A DNA stretch of 64,000 bases from Talpa occidentalis (lineage: Eukaryota > Chordata > Mammalia > Eulipotyphla > Talpidae). The stretch spans positions 83,683,106 to 83,747,105 of the forward strand of contig NW_023601104.1 of NCBI RefSeq assembly GCF_014898055.3. Direction: 5' to 3'. This document shows positions 33,560 through 45,497 of this stretch, one piece after another. Within the stretch, counting starts at the first letter, position 1. Every line of letters starts with the position of its first letter. Position numbers and translations under genes: made by a program. Under the pieces are notes generated by a model. It ran no database searches and was not told the DNA's origin. It was given only the letters and a program-made list of their open reading frames with translations.

Positions 33560-33690
33560 TTTCCTGGGGCTATTGTAGCAATCCAGGTAAGAGGTCCAGG
33601 TCAGTATAGCTAATTAAAAACAACAGTGATGTTAAAGGAAGTAAATTAAAGTGATTAAGGGCAACAGCCATGATTGGGTAGAATGATGGC
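33560..33690. repeat. Possible ancient L2-like repeat
   Basis: GGGCTATTGTAGCAATCCAG and GTAAGAGGTCCAGGTCAGT recall 'GAGGCTATTGCAGTAGTCCAGGCAAGAGATGATGG', a motif of a frequent ancient repeat. Family name uncertain. Confidence 0.35.
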
Positions 33691-34394
33691 CTCTTGATAG
33701 GAAAATCGGTATTCACCTAAGATTGCAGATGGATGGTTTTGGAAAAAAACCAAGCCACACTACCTACATAAAGAACCTGATTTTTTTTTAAAGGAAATTT
33801 TATGTCCCACTGAGTTACTGGCAAGATGTTCAGAAATACAAAGATTTTGAAAAGAAAATGGTACTATGAAAACTTAGAAGAATGTTCTTTAAAAGTATGC
33901 TAAACAACTGATGATCAAAGAAAAGCTTTGGCAAATTCTCTTGGCAGTCAAACAAAAAGAAAAAATAAAAGATCAAAGAAGAGATTTATTAAATAAGGTA
34001 AACTTATTCCTAGAATTTCAACTAGTTATTTATAGACACATATTCAAAAGTCAAGCCAAAATGGATACCAATATTTTCTCTCTTAATTACAAACACAATT
34101 TAAGGGTCGAATGTAAATCAATAGTACTCAGTCCTAGGGTAGTGAGAGATTCAATGTGTTACTTTGACATCTCCAACATACCTTACTAATAGGGAAAATC
34201 AGACTCTTCTAAAATGGTCATTCATTCTTCAAACATTTGAGTGATCACTACAAACCAATGCTAATAAATCATTCCAAGACTTTTTAAAGTACTTTTCCTT
34301 TTTCAACATATGTAATCAATAAATCTAAGATGGAGTGACATTATAAAAGTTAGTATTCTGGTCCAGGAAAAAAATCACAGAGATAATTTAATCC

Positions 34395-34510
34395 ATCTTC
34401 CTTTACTCTCGCCCATTTGATAGAAGAAATAAGTGGGATGCATGTAAATGGAGTAATTTGCTTAATGTCAGATGACTAGTATTTTTCAGTGTTGGTATTG
34501 AAAAACAGCT
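34395..34510 (-). repeat. MIR fragment, antisense
   Basis: CCATTTGATAGAAGAAATAA, GGAGTAATTTGCTTAATGTC and AGATGACTAGTATTTTTCAG fit antisense MIR (CCATTTTACAGATGAGGAAAC…GGTTAAGTAACTTGCCCAAGGTCACACAGCTAGTAAG). Confidence 0.55.
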
Positions 34511-34779
34511 CTTTCACTATTTACACTTTATCTCATTCTACTAGAATTACTGTCATTTTCGAAAATTAATTGTTGGTGTTCTTTTTTTCACTAAACCATT
34601 GAAAATGCATGTGTTTCCTATTTGCATTTCTATCAGAGTCTGTCCAAACTTCTGTGAAGGCAGGTGAGAGGGAAATGTGCAAGCATGTTGATTCCCTCTC
34701 CTGCTATGAAAGTGCAAACCCAAGATCACAACACCATTGCAGAAGAAGATAGTAGAGTCACAGAGAAGTCTGTTTCCTT

Positions 34780-34855
34780 CATACCCGTACCAACAATGGC
34801 ACATAGCTCCTGGTACATATAAGACATTCAACATATTTTGCTAAATAAATGAATA
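34780..34855 (+). repeat. L2 3' terminus
   Basis: ACATAGCTCCTGGTACATAT, AAGACATTCAACATATTTTG and TAAATAAATGAATAG match the sense L2 3' end (AGTGCCTGGCACATAGTAGGCACTCAATAAATATTTGTTGAATGAATG). Confidence 0.5.
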
Positions 34856-34920
34856 GATTTCTCTTCTCTTCTATCAACTGAACTCCCAAACCTAGCAAAG
34901 GGTAAATTACAGGAGCTGTA

Positions 34921-35184
34921 GGGGCCTTTCTTGTGGCACAAGGGGTTAATTCTCAGCACTATGAAGCTATCAGCAGCCACTACAGCATAAGTCCCATCCC
35001 AAGCCAGTGAGGTGACCCACATGGCACAGCAGACCTCTCCTGTCTCGCCTGCTGCTCCCCTCAGCTGTGTATTTCAGTCAATTCACCAGTTCTGTTCCCC
35101 ACTCTGTGGTAAATCCTCTTAACCTGTACCTCTGGCCTGTACCCCAGTTTTTGTATGCATAAATAAATAAATCTTAAAAAAAAT
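34921..35184 (+). mobile_element. tRNA-derived SINE, full length
   Basis: Head GGGGCCTTTCTTGTGGCACA, body CAGCTGTGTATTTCAGTCAA (with a short deletion in the CTCTGTCTCTGG segment), tail CATAAATAAATAAATCTTAA. Duplication AGGAGCTGTA at 34911-34920 and 35185-35194. Confidence 0.93.
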
Positions 35185-35194
35185 AGGAGCTGTA

Positions 35195-36130
35195 ATGTTC
35201 AGTGCCTTCTTGACAACATGCCTCCTTTGCAGAGGTGGGACTGGAAACTGTTGATGTCAGATCACAGTGATGGTACCTGAAACTATGGAAGCTTAGGTTA
35301 AGACATAGCTAAGGAAAGAGATAAACAATGTGGAGTGAGATGCTTTTCTAGATGTAGGAGGAGAGGAAGTCACTTGAGTGCTAATAAGAAGAAATAAATG
35401 AAAACAATGCGGGAAGAAATCCAAACACAGTTGCTGTTTTTTTTTTTTTTTTTAATATTCTTACCTTCCTTTTATAGGCTAAAAGCTCTTTTCTAGAACA
35501 GTGTCTTTTGAAATTCTGATTCTTAGAAGCTATGACTGCTTTTAAGTACACTATTAGAATGGAGAGAGCCACACCAGTGCTTAGTAATCATCTACTTCCT
35601 CTTTTCAACTATGCACAGGTGGTAATTTACACACAACCAAAGGACTAAGATGGGGTCTTTTTTAAAGATGAAGTTTGTAAAAGTCAAATTATATTTTCTG
35701 TGTTGCGCATGCTCGGTTCATTCTAAATCAAAAAGAGAACACTAGCAATCACAAAGGAAAGGTTACTAACTTGAGTGTCTTTGTTGAGCATGCAAGAGCA
35801 GATATGGGTACATAAGAGTGCACAAATGTGGACATGCACAGATCAAAGACTTTTCTTTGCCTGTATCCAACACTGGGATGACAAGAAGGAGGGATGCCCT
35901 GGGTGTCAAATGTGAGGGGAAACAAAAAACTCATCCATCAAAGATGGGTTTATAACATTGCTCCTGAGGCATTTTGGGTATCTGAAATAAAAGGAAGAAT
36001 CAATAAAATCAATCCTGTTTTTATTTAGAAGTTAGTCTTTTCATGGATTTGTATTTTTTAAATTTTCGTTGTATTTATATATTTTTTACATTGTTCATTT
36101 TTATTTATTTTTGCCATTTCCATGTTTTTT
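35195..36130. other. Unique sequence, no gene recognised
   Basis: Includes a T18 tract at about 35434-35454. The 60-63-codon ORFs lack domains. Nothing else supported. Confidence 0.45.
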
Positions 36131-36318
36131 TTTATTTCTGGACTTTATATTTATTTTTTTATTTTTATTTTTTAAATTTTATTTTTATATTCCCCATACA
36201 ATTGTTCATTTTTAAACAGTTTGCTTCCCCCCACTCAGGTGTAGTCCCCATAGAATTTCCTTCACCCGTTGACCCGTTGCACCATCACCTCAGTCCCCTG
36301 TGCTCCTCCCCTCCTCTC
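36130..36318 (-). mobile_element. L1 3' UTR, antisense, left part split by an LTR
   Basis: TTTTTATATTCCCCATACAA (shared with 11640 and 63735), AGGTGTAGTCCCCATAGAAT and CCTGTGCTCCTCCCCTCC. The L1 text resumes after the LTR at 36774 with TGATCCCTCCCCC and GGATGTCTCTGGTTTATAAT, parallel to CCAATCCCTCCCC…GAGTGTCTCTGGTTCATAG at 63775-63830. The L1 is therefore older than the LTR. Confidence 0.72.
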
Positions 36319-36772
36319 TGTAAAGGCAGGACAGGCCACAGTGCAGGTTTTCTGATCCCATGCAGACCGGGTAGAGGAGGAGTCAGAGTCCTTAGTGGGT
36401 TTTTGCAGGTCTTTTATTGGGGTTCACCAGGCATATGGCAAGCAGGGGTGCTGCCTGGGGGGCTGGGAGCCACAGCCCCCCCATCAAGTCTTTACTCTAT
36501 CTGGACTCTCTGGCGTTCGTTCTGCTGCTTCTCAGTTTCTGCTTCGGCTTCTGCTTCGGCTTCTACTGCTGCTTTCTCTGCTTTTACTTCTGCTGCTGGC
36601 GTCCCTGTGATGCCGCCCTTAAAAGCCCAGTCTTAGCTCAGCTGAATCCCATCTACCTATGCCCACACCCTATTCCAGGTGCCCGCCATCAGGCATGCAT
36701 TCAGGACAAGGATCCATCATCTATCCTGATGGCGGAAGGGCAGAAAAAGCCTGATATTTTCTTTACCCTACA
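36319..36772 (-). mobile_element. LTR, family A, copy 3 (solo), nested in L1
   Basis: On the minus strand it runs from TGTAGGGTAAAGAAAATATC to CTGTCCTGCCTTTACA, 454 bp. It shares the GATGATGGATCCTTGTCCTG and GCCTGATGGCGGGCACCTG blocks, a TATA-like CTTTTAAGGG, the signal CCCCAATAAAAGACC and the R-U5 block with the fragment at 16324. The middle contains an expanded GAAGCAGAAGCC-type tract (36535-36600), giving spurious Leu-rich ORFs. The tetramer TCTC lies at 36315-36318 and 36774-36777, a possible 4-bp target duplication if one extra A belongs to the element. Confidence 0.88.
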
Positions 36773-36773
36773 A

Positions 36774-36950
36774 TCTCTCTGATCCCTCCCCCGCGCCTCC
36801 CCTGCAAGGATGTCTCTGGTTTATAATTGTCTGTTTGTTTTTGTTTAATTGTGTTTTGTATTGTTATTATTTTTTCCCCTGATGTCTTATTTGGTTCCCC
36901 TATATGTATTGATATATTTTTTTTTCATTCATCCATTTATTAAACAATTT
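36774..36950 (-). mobile_element. L1 3' UTR, antisense, right part
   Basis: Continuation of the L1 fragment interrupted by the LTR: TGATCCCTCCCCCGCGCCTC, ATGTCTCTGGTTTATAATTG and GATGTCTTATTTGGTTCCCC parallel the order in the copy at 63775-63890. Confidence 0.65.
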
Positions 36951-37319
36951 GCTTTGCATACCTACAATGTACTAGAAAATATACTATGGGCTAGAACTGT
37001 AATGGGGTTGGGAGAAGTTGGGTGCCTGCCAAAAAGTGCTTGCATTTCTGTGAGAAAGACCATCAATTAAACAAGCAATCACACTTCCCTACAGAGAGCA
37101 GAGGCCCACAGCTCTGTTCAGAGAGGTCAGGATATCTTTTCCGGGGACATGGTGACAAGAATGAGCTGGAAGCTAGATTGCAATTCTAAGTAGATAAATA
37201 GCATACACGGTGTCCATGCAATGATGAAAATCTTAATGAAGTTTGGTCAGCTGGAATATATGCTGCTGCTTTCTAAATAGTTAAGTGATATTGGCAAAAG
37301 TGACTGTGATTATCCATCT

Positions 37320-37600
37320 CCTTTTTTAAATTTTGCTTAATTTTTAATGTTTCTCTGTATTTTTATATTATTTTTTAATATATATTTTGACATTGTTCTT
37401 CATTTTTGTACAATGTGTGCTTTCTTATCTCAGCTGTAGTCTCTGTGAAATCCCCACCACCAATTCACCTGTGTGGCATTACCATAGTCCCTTGTGCTCT
37501 TCTCACCCCTTTTTTGATTCTACTCCTTCTCCTCCCCAGCAGTGATAGACTATTTATTTTGATTACTGAGTTTTTTGATGCTCCTTAAATTTTACCCCTG
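37320..37600 (-). mobile_element. Old L1 3' UTR fragment, antisense
   Basis: AGCTGTAGTCTCTGTGAAAT, CATAGTCCCTTGTGCTCTTC and CCCAGCAGTGATAGACTATT share motif order with 36235-36318 and 2385-2480. Diverged. Confidence 0.5.
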
Positions 37601-38122
37601 ATATAAGTGTGTCACTGACGTCTCCCACTGTGCCCTCCTAGACCCGCCTGAATATCTCCGCTTTTATGCAAAAGAGCTCAAGAAAGATTCAAGGATTCCA
37701 TTCTATGGTTTCAATGAAAATTAAAAATTCATGATTCTATTCATCTGAGCAATCCCTCTCAAATCACAGTTGTGTGGTTTTTAGGGGGGATGTGGGTCAA
37801 TTAAGAAAATCAACAAACTTTGAACTATATCAATGTGAAAATCAAGGATCAGAAAACATCCAGGTTCTGAACTTGAATCTCCCTTATAACATACACCTGA
37901 GGACACACCTGAATACCTGCAGTGATGGGGAATGTGCTATTTCCCAGTACAGCCCATTCAAACTGAAATCTATAAAAATGTTCTCCCTTCCCATGAGTCA
38001 CATTTGAGTTTCCTGGAGCTTCATACTTTGGCTCACTTTGAATTTTGAGCTTTCACTGAAGAAGACCAATTCTATCATGCTCGCCTAGACTCTTGAAAAA
38101 TCTAAAAGCAGTTAAAAATGGC

Positions 38123-38371
38123 TTTTTTTTTTAAGATTTATTTATTTTTATACAAGAGCTGGGGTACAGGCCAGAGGTACGGGAGGGTGAGAGGATTCAC
38201 CAGAGACAGAGTGGGGAGCAGAACAGGCAGACCAAGTGAAATACACTGCTGAGGGGAGCAACAGGCCAGGCAGGAGAGGTCTGCTGTGCCATGTGGGATT
38301 CTCCCTGGCTGCCTGGGCTGTAGACAGCTTCACAGGCTGCGCTCAACCCGCTGCACCACTGGGGAGTCCCC
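38123..38371 (-). mobile_element. tRNA-derived SINE, nearly full length
   Basis: Plus-strand: TTTTTTTTTTAAGATTTATT, ACAAGAGCTGGGGTACAGGC, body and the end CTGCACCACTGGGGAGTCCC. Short duplication AAAATGGC at 38115-38122 and 38372-38379. The B-box region is partly deleted (CTCCCTGGCTGCCTGGGCTG). Confidence 0.92.
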
Positions 38372-38399
38372 AAAATGGCCTGCTTTAGAAGCAAGTAAT

Positions 38400-41230
38400 T
38401 TTCCCTTTGGACATTTGTTCTAAGGATAAATTTACTAATTTCCTATTAAATATTGGTTTGGAACTTACACATTTTGGAAGTAAACACTTTAAGGAAACCA
38501 TCAAAATTCAGTGCTCTGTTTTTGTGCCAATTTCCTTGACCCTCACCAGTCATCAGAATCTTCTGATGGATTTTGAATCATATGAATGTTTGGAACAAAT
38601 ATTTCAATGGTCTGCCTCCTTTGATGTGAGGTGGAGCCCAGGCCCTCTATTTCTTTAAAATCTCCCTAGGAAATTGGAATGTTCAGGCAGGCCTCAAAAC
38701 CCTATCACTGACGCTCAGCCCAACAGGAGCATACATTTGCCTTCAACTATCTCTAAATCAAGCAAGAAAAAACTCCAAGTTAAAATAGTATGTTTATTTT
38801 TACAATGCAAGGCCCTTCTCTACATCTAAGCTTCTCTTGAAAATGCAATAATTGTTTTATTGTCAAAAAGAGATCATGTGAGGATTAACTATTTTTCCTG
38901 GATTGCTCATGGCGTAGAAAAATTAGATAAATGTGCTGGTTCCCCAAAGCAATATGTGGCAGGTGTTCTAGGAGCCAAGAAATCTCAGTGATATTTCTGG
39001 ATTTCAACTCAGGGAAAACACTTAATTATTTTGTAAAACACTATAATTAAAGATAGCAATAATAAATTCCTACATCAGAAATGTTGTGCCTATGTTGTTA
39101 CCTCTTCGGGGCCTCATGGAAACAACATGAAAAAGGAAAACAATATAGGTGTGCCTTCTTCCTTCAGTCACAATTCCATTTTCAAATTCAGAAACAGGCA
39201 TTCTCAGGCTAACATTATTCATTTAATTTAGTCTGAGCTCCATGATCACATCAGTCTCCATGAAATATGCTATAAAGTACAGTTTCAAAAAAATATGAAT
39301 TCATAATGGTTGAGTTTAGAAAATACTAAAAATGAGGTTTACATGAGCCTGTTTTTATTAGCCTTTCAATTTGGCTGAAAGATAAGAAATTTTTGTAATT
39401 ATTATTTCAGGATAAACATTCATTGAGTTAATGAAATTTTACTGTACCTGATTAACTGTTGATTTCAGACACAAAAGCCGAGTCCTGCAATAAGTGAGAA
39501 AAAGCATGTGTGGTCCTGCTGACTGTTTATTTGGGCAGAATCAGAAGCACTTTTAAGTCTGGCTGAGGTCCCTCTTTTTAAACTATTTTCCATTTATAAG
39601 CACATAATAGCCACAAGGAAATACCCTCAGGTTTTGTGCACTCCTCTGAATTGGTCCTTTCATGAGAGAATAGCTTAGAGTGGAAATGCTTGTCTTTAAT
39701 TGAGAACAATTTCAATTCTAAGGTCCATTATGCCTATGAGCAAGGGTCATGTATTAAACATGGTGCTAAGAACTGTAAATTCAGAGATGAGTAACCTTAG
39801 TGTCTATTTTCATGTGTCTTTCTTCTAAGTCTCAACTAGATGGTAGTTGCGTTATAGGGCTAATCTGTTTCAGAGCCACAGTAACTCCTCGCTACAGCTG
39901 GGATTATTACAGGGTCAGCCACAGCTCCTTAGTCTTATGTCATCAAATGCATTCCAGCAAAACTGGCATCTAAAGCAAAGAATCATAATTCTTGAGCACT
40001 GATCATTTTAAATATTTTGAGGTTATGCACTTCTACCTATTTTGAAGTGATGATTTTGTTTTGAGTTCAAAGGAATCTTAGGTATTAAAGAAAAGCTTTT
40101 GTATTTTAGAATAAGGCATGCTGTCATGTTTTCTAACTATCAACTTGGTTTAATTCATTCAGCATGTCGTTTTTCAGTGTGACAAGCTTTATGTACACGA
40201 ATTAACCAAAATGGGATCTATTTATATATTCAGAACTGACTTTTTGGGAAACTCTCTTGCTCTCTCTGACCATGCTAGCCTCTGGTAAACAAAGTATTGC
40301 TAATCTGAGCCCTTGTGAACCCTTGGATATCACTGTAAAAGCAGGATACATCATTCTCCTTGTCTCAGAGAGGTACGCATTGTAGTCTCGATCTGCAAAC
40401 ATTTTCAGTAAAGAGAGGAAAAAAAGGAGGTATAAATGTGGGAAATTTTCAGAGACTTGCCATGCTGTAGTTGTCCAGCATGTCACGTTGGATTCATTTC
40501 GACAGAAACTGCTTTCAAAGAATGCCCACCAGATATGTTCCCACAGGCTGTTTTGCCATCTGCAGTATTAAAGAGTATCCATTATGGGTGCCTTGGGGCT
40601 AATCTTTTAGAATTGATTACAAAGTGCTCATGATGCATTACTCAAAGTGGAATTATTGGCTTTAATTTCTCTCCCTCCCCCACCAATCAAACTGGTAGCC
40701 TTATTAAGTCAGAAACATAGTATAGATCATGTTTTAGACTACATCTGGATTGGGAGAACACACACATACACATTTGCTTGTGATAGACCTCTCTTAATAC
40801 AATTTCTTTGACTAAATAATGATCATAGAAAATTTATGCATAATATAATCTTCTCTAGACACCACTTTGTCCTTGATTTATTTATTTAAAAAGGCATATC
40901 TCAAAATCCACAAGCATCCAGCTCATAACAAGGAATGAAGAGGTCTCATCATCCTTATGTTTGGCAGTCAGATGCAATTGAAAATACACAAAAAGTGAAG
41001 ATGTTCTGAAAACCTTGATTTCTCCCAATTTAGGAAACAGGAAGTAAAGCTCATTTGGATAATATGCCATTTTCTTAAAGTTCTAGCATTTCTCCTTACA
41101 TATTCTGATCAGTAACTAAGCAAATTTTTATTTTTAAAAATTAAGTATGTTTTAAAATATAACTCCTAGAGAGTTGTGGACATCTATATGGTTGTACAAC
41201 ATGTGTTTGGAGTCAAATATTTCAAAACCT
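38400..41230. other. Repeat-poor unique sequence, no gene recognised
   Basis: About 2.8 kb without SINE, LTR or microsatellite. AT-rich, with short ORFs (for example 40202-40486, minus) lacking domains. May include conserved non-coding DNA, but no feature can be assigned. Confidence 0.45.
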
Positions 41231-41239
41231 ACACACATC

Positions 41240-41935
41240 CTCTTACTCTGCTAGTGGGAAATGCAAACTGGTCCAGCCCTTATGGAAAACAGTGTGGAAG
41301 TGTCTCAAAACATTAAAAATGGATCTTCTGTTTAACCCAATAATTCTCCTAGGCACCTACCCAAAAATTTCAAAAACACTAATTTGAAAGGAAACTTGCA
41401 AACCCATGTTTATTGCAGCACTGTTTACTATAGCTGAATTATGGTAACAACCAAAGTGCCCCTGAACAGATGAGTGGACCAAGAAGGTGACAGATATACC
41501 CAATGGAATATTACTCAGCAATCAAAAAGATAAGCTCATGCCATTTGCAGCAACATGGATGGAGCTTTAAGGGATTAGGCTAAGCAAAATATGCCAGAAG
41601 GAGAAAGGTAAATACTGCACGGTGTCACTTATATGTGGAATAGAGAATAACTAAACTAATAAGAGAAAGATATGCTTAAAAACTAGCCCTTGATAGCTGA
41701 CCTCAGAATGGAGGGACCAAGACAGAGGAGGGAAGGAAGCACAATGGTCTCTACTAGGTGGAAGATGGGTTAGTTGGTGATGGTGCACTACAGTAGTAAT
41801 ATTTGATGTAGGTATTGCCAATATTGCCTCCACTACAAAAATAAATTATAAATTTTATTTAATATATTGTTATATTACCTTACAACATAATGATCCCAAT
41901 TTTACCTCAATTAAAAATAAATAACATAAAATTTA
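41240..41935 (+). mobile_element. L1 3' end (ORF2 C-terminal remnant plus 3' UTR), 5'-truncated
   Basis: GGTCCAGCCCTTATGGAAAA, CAATAATTCTCCTAGGCACC, ATTGCAGCACTGTTTACTAT, AATGGAATATTACTCAGCAA, CATTTGCAGCAACATGGATG and TATATGTGGAATAGAGAATA are hallmark L1 ORF2 C-terminal and junction sequences in sense orientation. The 3' UTR then runs to an A/T-rich end (TTAAAAATAAATAA). Frames are broken, so no reverse transcriptase can be made from it. Confidence 0.92.
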
Positions 41936-41939
41936 AAAA

Positions 41940-42568
41940 ATAAATATATAAGTACCCACAAGTACAAGAGAATCTTTAAGTGAGTTCCAAAGTAATTCTT
42001 ATTCTTTACTTTCTCTTTTTTGTAGCAACTTTGATCTTTCAGATAGCAGGATTTTGAACTCATAGTCAAATGGCAATCTATTTTCCAAAATGTTATCAAG
42101 AGAAAATAGAATAACTATCATCTAAATGCTTAATAGCTCCCTTCAACTACTAATCAAAGCTTGATTTGGAAACTATCCCAGATAGTTATTTAGTCACTGA
42201 GTTATCTCCTGGCCCCAAAAAGCCATAACATATGCTCTATGGGACATTGGGACACATCTACCTACAATGAGCTCTGTGCTCAATTGGACTAAATGTCTTA
42301 GACAAAAAATTGAATGACCCTTTCAGTACAACTTCTGGACACTCCTAAATGAAGACACTTTTTCTTTCGAGATGGACATGTATTGTTTTTCCGATCACCT
42401 GCTATCCAATACCCTTTCCTGAGGAAGAGTCACTCTTCTATCTTTCTTTTTGTCTGCAGTCTTGCGGGAACAATGGCCCACAGTGCCTTCACTCCCTCTT
42501 CAATCTGCAGCAGACTTCTGCACAGATGCTCCTCTCCCTGCCACAGCACATGGTGTGATAATAAAACA
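41940..42568. other. Unique sequence, no gene recognised
   Basis: AT-rich; two ORFs of 69 and 111 codons overlap here, the longer running into the SINE tail. No domain. Confidence 0.45.
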
Positions 42569-42583
42569 TGTCCCAGGCTTTTA

Positions 42584-42855
42584 TTTTTATTTTTTTTAAG
42601 ATTTATTTATTTATGCATTCAAGAACTGGGGTACAGGCCAGTGGTACAGGGAGTGAGAAGATTCACCAGAGACAGAGTGGGAAACAGAACAGGCAGATCT
42701 GCTGATATACACTGCTGAGGGGAACAGCGGATGAGACAGGAGAGGTCTGCTGCGCCATGCGGGTAGCTCCCTGGCTGGGCATTGAACTCGTGCTGCAGTG
42801 GCTGTGGATAGCTTCATAGGTTGTGTCTTAACCCCTTGTGCCAGCAGGGAGGCCC
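42584..42855 (-). mobile_element. tRNA-derived SINE, full length
   Basis: Plus-strand: TTTTTATTTTTTTTAAGATT, TCAAGAACTGGGGTACAGGC, body and TTGTGCCAGCAGGGAGGCCC. Duplication TGTCCCAGGCTTTTA versus TGTCCCAGGATTTTA at 42569-42583 and 42856-42870. Confidence 0.94.
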
Positions 42856-42879
42856 TGTCCCAGGATTTTAAATCTTGTA

Positions 42880-45463
42880 AAGTGTAAAACAAAGCTGAAA
42901 TGACCAATAATTAGGGGTCACAATTAGAGTCACCTAGTGCCTCTGTGCTAATCAGATGGTTCCTGGGGTTCTCTGCTCCAGTTCTAAATTTCCTGTTCTC
43001 TTGGTAAGTGAAAGCTTCCAGGCTTCATTATAGATATTGTACCTCCTTTTATCATCCCAATCCATCTTGTTTGCTTCAGTCAATTAGAGTCTCTCTATTG
43101 CCTGCTCGTAAAGAACTCTCCTCAAGGACACTATAATTTCCCCCTTTCTTCCTAAGTTTACTTTGCAAAATTTGTTCATATTCACAAGTCACACCATTAT
43201 ACAAAATCTTACCTTCTTTAAATTATTTTATTCTGGTCAAACACATGAACTTCCTGTAACTGTGTCTTAGATGATTTAAATTTTAGATCTTAGAGAACTC
43301 TGACCACATTGCTTCTTTGGAGATTAACCTCACATGGAATTTGTAGTTAAATGAAACCCATGAGTCTCCTTCTATGTGGATTTTTGTTTGGTGGGAAATG
43401 AACTGATTTTAGCCATATTACCATTTATAACCACATGGCCATTTTGCTTAATTTCCAAACTAAATTTAAGACTTTAATTTTTTACCCTGACATTTTGTCT
43501 AGCTAATTATAGTCTTTACTTTGGTACTTACATTTACAGTATAGATGAAATCCAATAGTACTCCTTTCAGATATTGATTAGCTTCCCTTATAAAAATGTT
43601 GGGTAAATGATATTGTTATAGTAGACTACCGAGGGCTTACCTGCAGTTGACAATGATTTAATAATCACTGACTTTTTTGACAACAGTTGTTTAAAAACTT
43701 CCGAATTGTTTTCTGTATCTAATCACTGAATTATATGTGAATATGGCTCTATAAATCTATAAAATTCCAATTCAGTCCTTATTACTCTTTAATAGCTCAA
43801 TATAATAAACCAAATTTCCATTTAATAAATAACATCATCGTTAATGAAGAAATGTGGCATTATAACTTAATAGTCACAGGTATAACAGGTGCATATAACT
43901 GAATTCCAGAAGTTTCAGAAATAAGATTTATATTTGTTCTATGCAATGACTTTTGTTAGCTTCCATTTTTCCTATCCTATTTTATTAGTTATCTTTTAAG
44001 TTTGTCATATTATGTTGGTGGATTATATCAATATCAATTTTAGTGGCATGGTTATATATTATACTATAGTTATAAAAGATGTTGCCAGTAGGAGAAATTT
44101 GGTGAGGGATATGAGAGAGCTCTTTGTATTATTTTTATAAGCGCATTTGAATTTCAAATTATATTTGAATTTCCAATTATAAATAGATGCTAGTCATGAG
44201 TTATTAAATTTAGTCTATTTTCCACTAATGATTCATCAGCATTTATAACACTCTAATAGAAACATTAACAAAATATTAATAAAGCAGTCACCCTTGTTTC
44301 TTAATATTATTGTATAGATTGTTGTCAGTATAATATAATTAGAAATAGGAAATATTAGAAAGAAGATAAACTAGAGTCATTTCTAAATTTTACAATGACT
44401 TATCTAGAACAGTGTTAAAAGGATATTTGGAAATCTGGTAAAAGCCAGAAAAGGGTGATCCAGAGAGAAAAATATTTTAATGATTATGAAAGTAAAATTG
44501 TTTAATCTTGCTACAAATAAACTATTGGCTTTTACCCTTTAATAAATATCATTTAAGAAAATGTATAATATTTAATATTTCTATAACTATGGCAGCTATT
44601 ATCTCAAGCTACTGTTGTGAGCAGAAATTGGTCAAATATTATAGAAAGCAACAATAAAATAACTTACTTACATAATTTTATTTCATATTCTCTTTCTCGG
44701 TAATTATCTGCCTTGGTTTCTACTCAAAGTATATAAACTATATAAGGACTTCTATGATAAACTGATTTTTATTGTTAAAATTACAATAGTACATAATATA
44801 TAAAAAAAGTCAGTACATAAATAAAAGGGTTATTTTGAATATACAGTAGTGGGATTTCATTTAAATACATTTGTGGATGGATTATTTATATCCTGAAAAT
44901 TTACTTTTACTAAGGCTATTTAATAACAAAAATACTAACATATTAAATATGTTGAAAATTTTATTAAAGTGTTAATAACTATTATTTCTGGGCAAAAGCT
45001 TATGGCTAGTTTTCATATTTTTTTGGTGCAATTTCTGTAGTATCGGAGAGACCCCTCAGTGGTTAGCATCTGGCTAAGTCTCTCTTTGGGATCAAGGAGG
45101 CTGCCTAGCTAAGTCAGTTCAATATTTTCTAGAGGCATAAGAAAGATCACAATGACTACAACATTATGAATATAGGAGCAAGTCATTCTCATAAAAAGTA
45201 TTACCAAGCTTATCAGATAAATACATAATACTTAAGTGAAAGAATTCCTTCAACACCACCACAGACTAACACAGTGGTTAGTCTGTATAAACCTTAACTG
45301 TCCACAGGATTCAAACCTGAGGGTTTTCAAAAGCAGCTGTTTGTACAGTAGACCATTTAAATTCCGTAATTAAAGGTAATTGAGCACCAACCAAAGGGAA
45401 AATCTTTTCATTGATTCCAAATATATTTAATATATTTAATCACCATCCTTTCCAGAAGAACAC

Positions 45464-45497
<34 letters not shown>

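Noticed and set aside
36043..36782. Phe/Tyr-rich and Leu-rich ORFs (197, 121 and 71 codons, plus strand)
   Set aside because: They run through T-rich L1 3' UTR and the antisense LTR with its expanded GAAGCAGAAGCC tract. The composition comes from repeats.
41240..41935. Active L1 coding sequence
   Set aside because: Only the 3' end is present, with broken frames and no endonuclease or reverse transcriptase domain.
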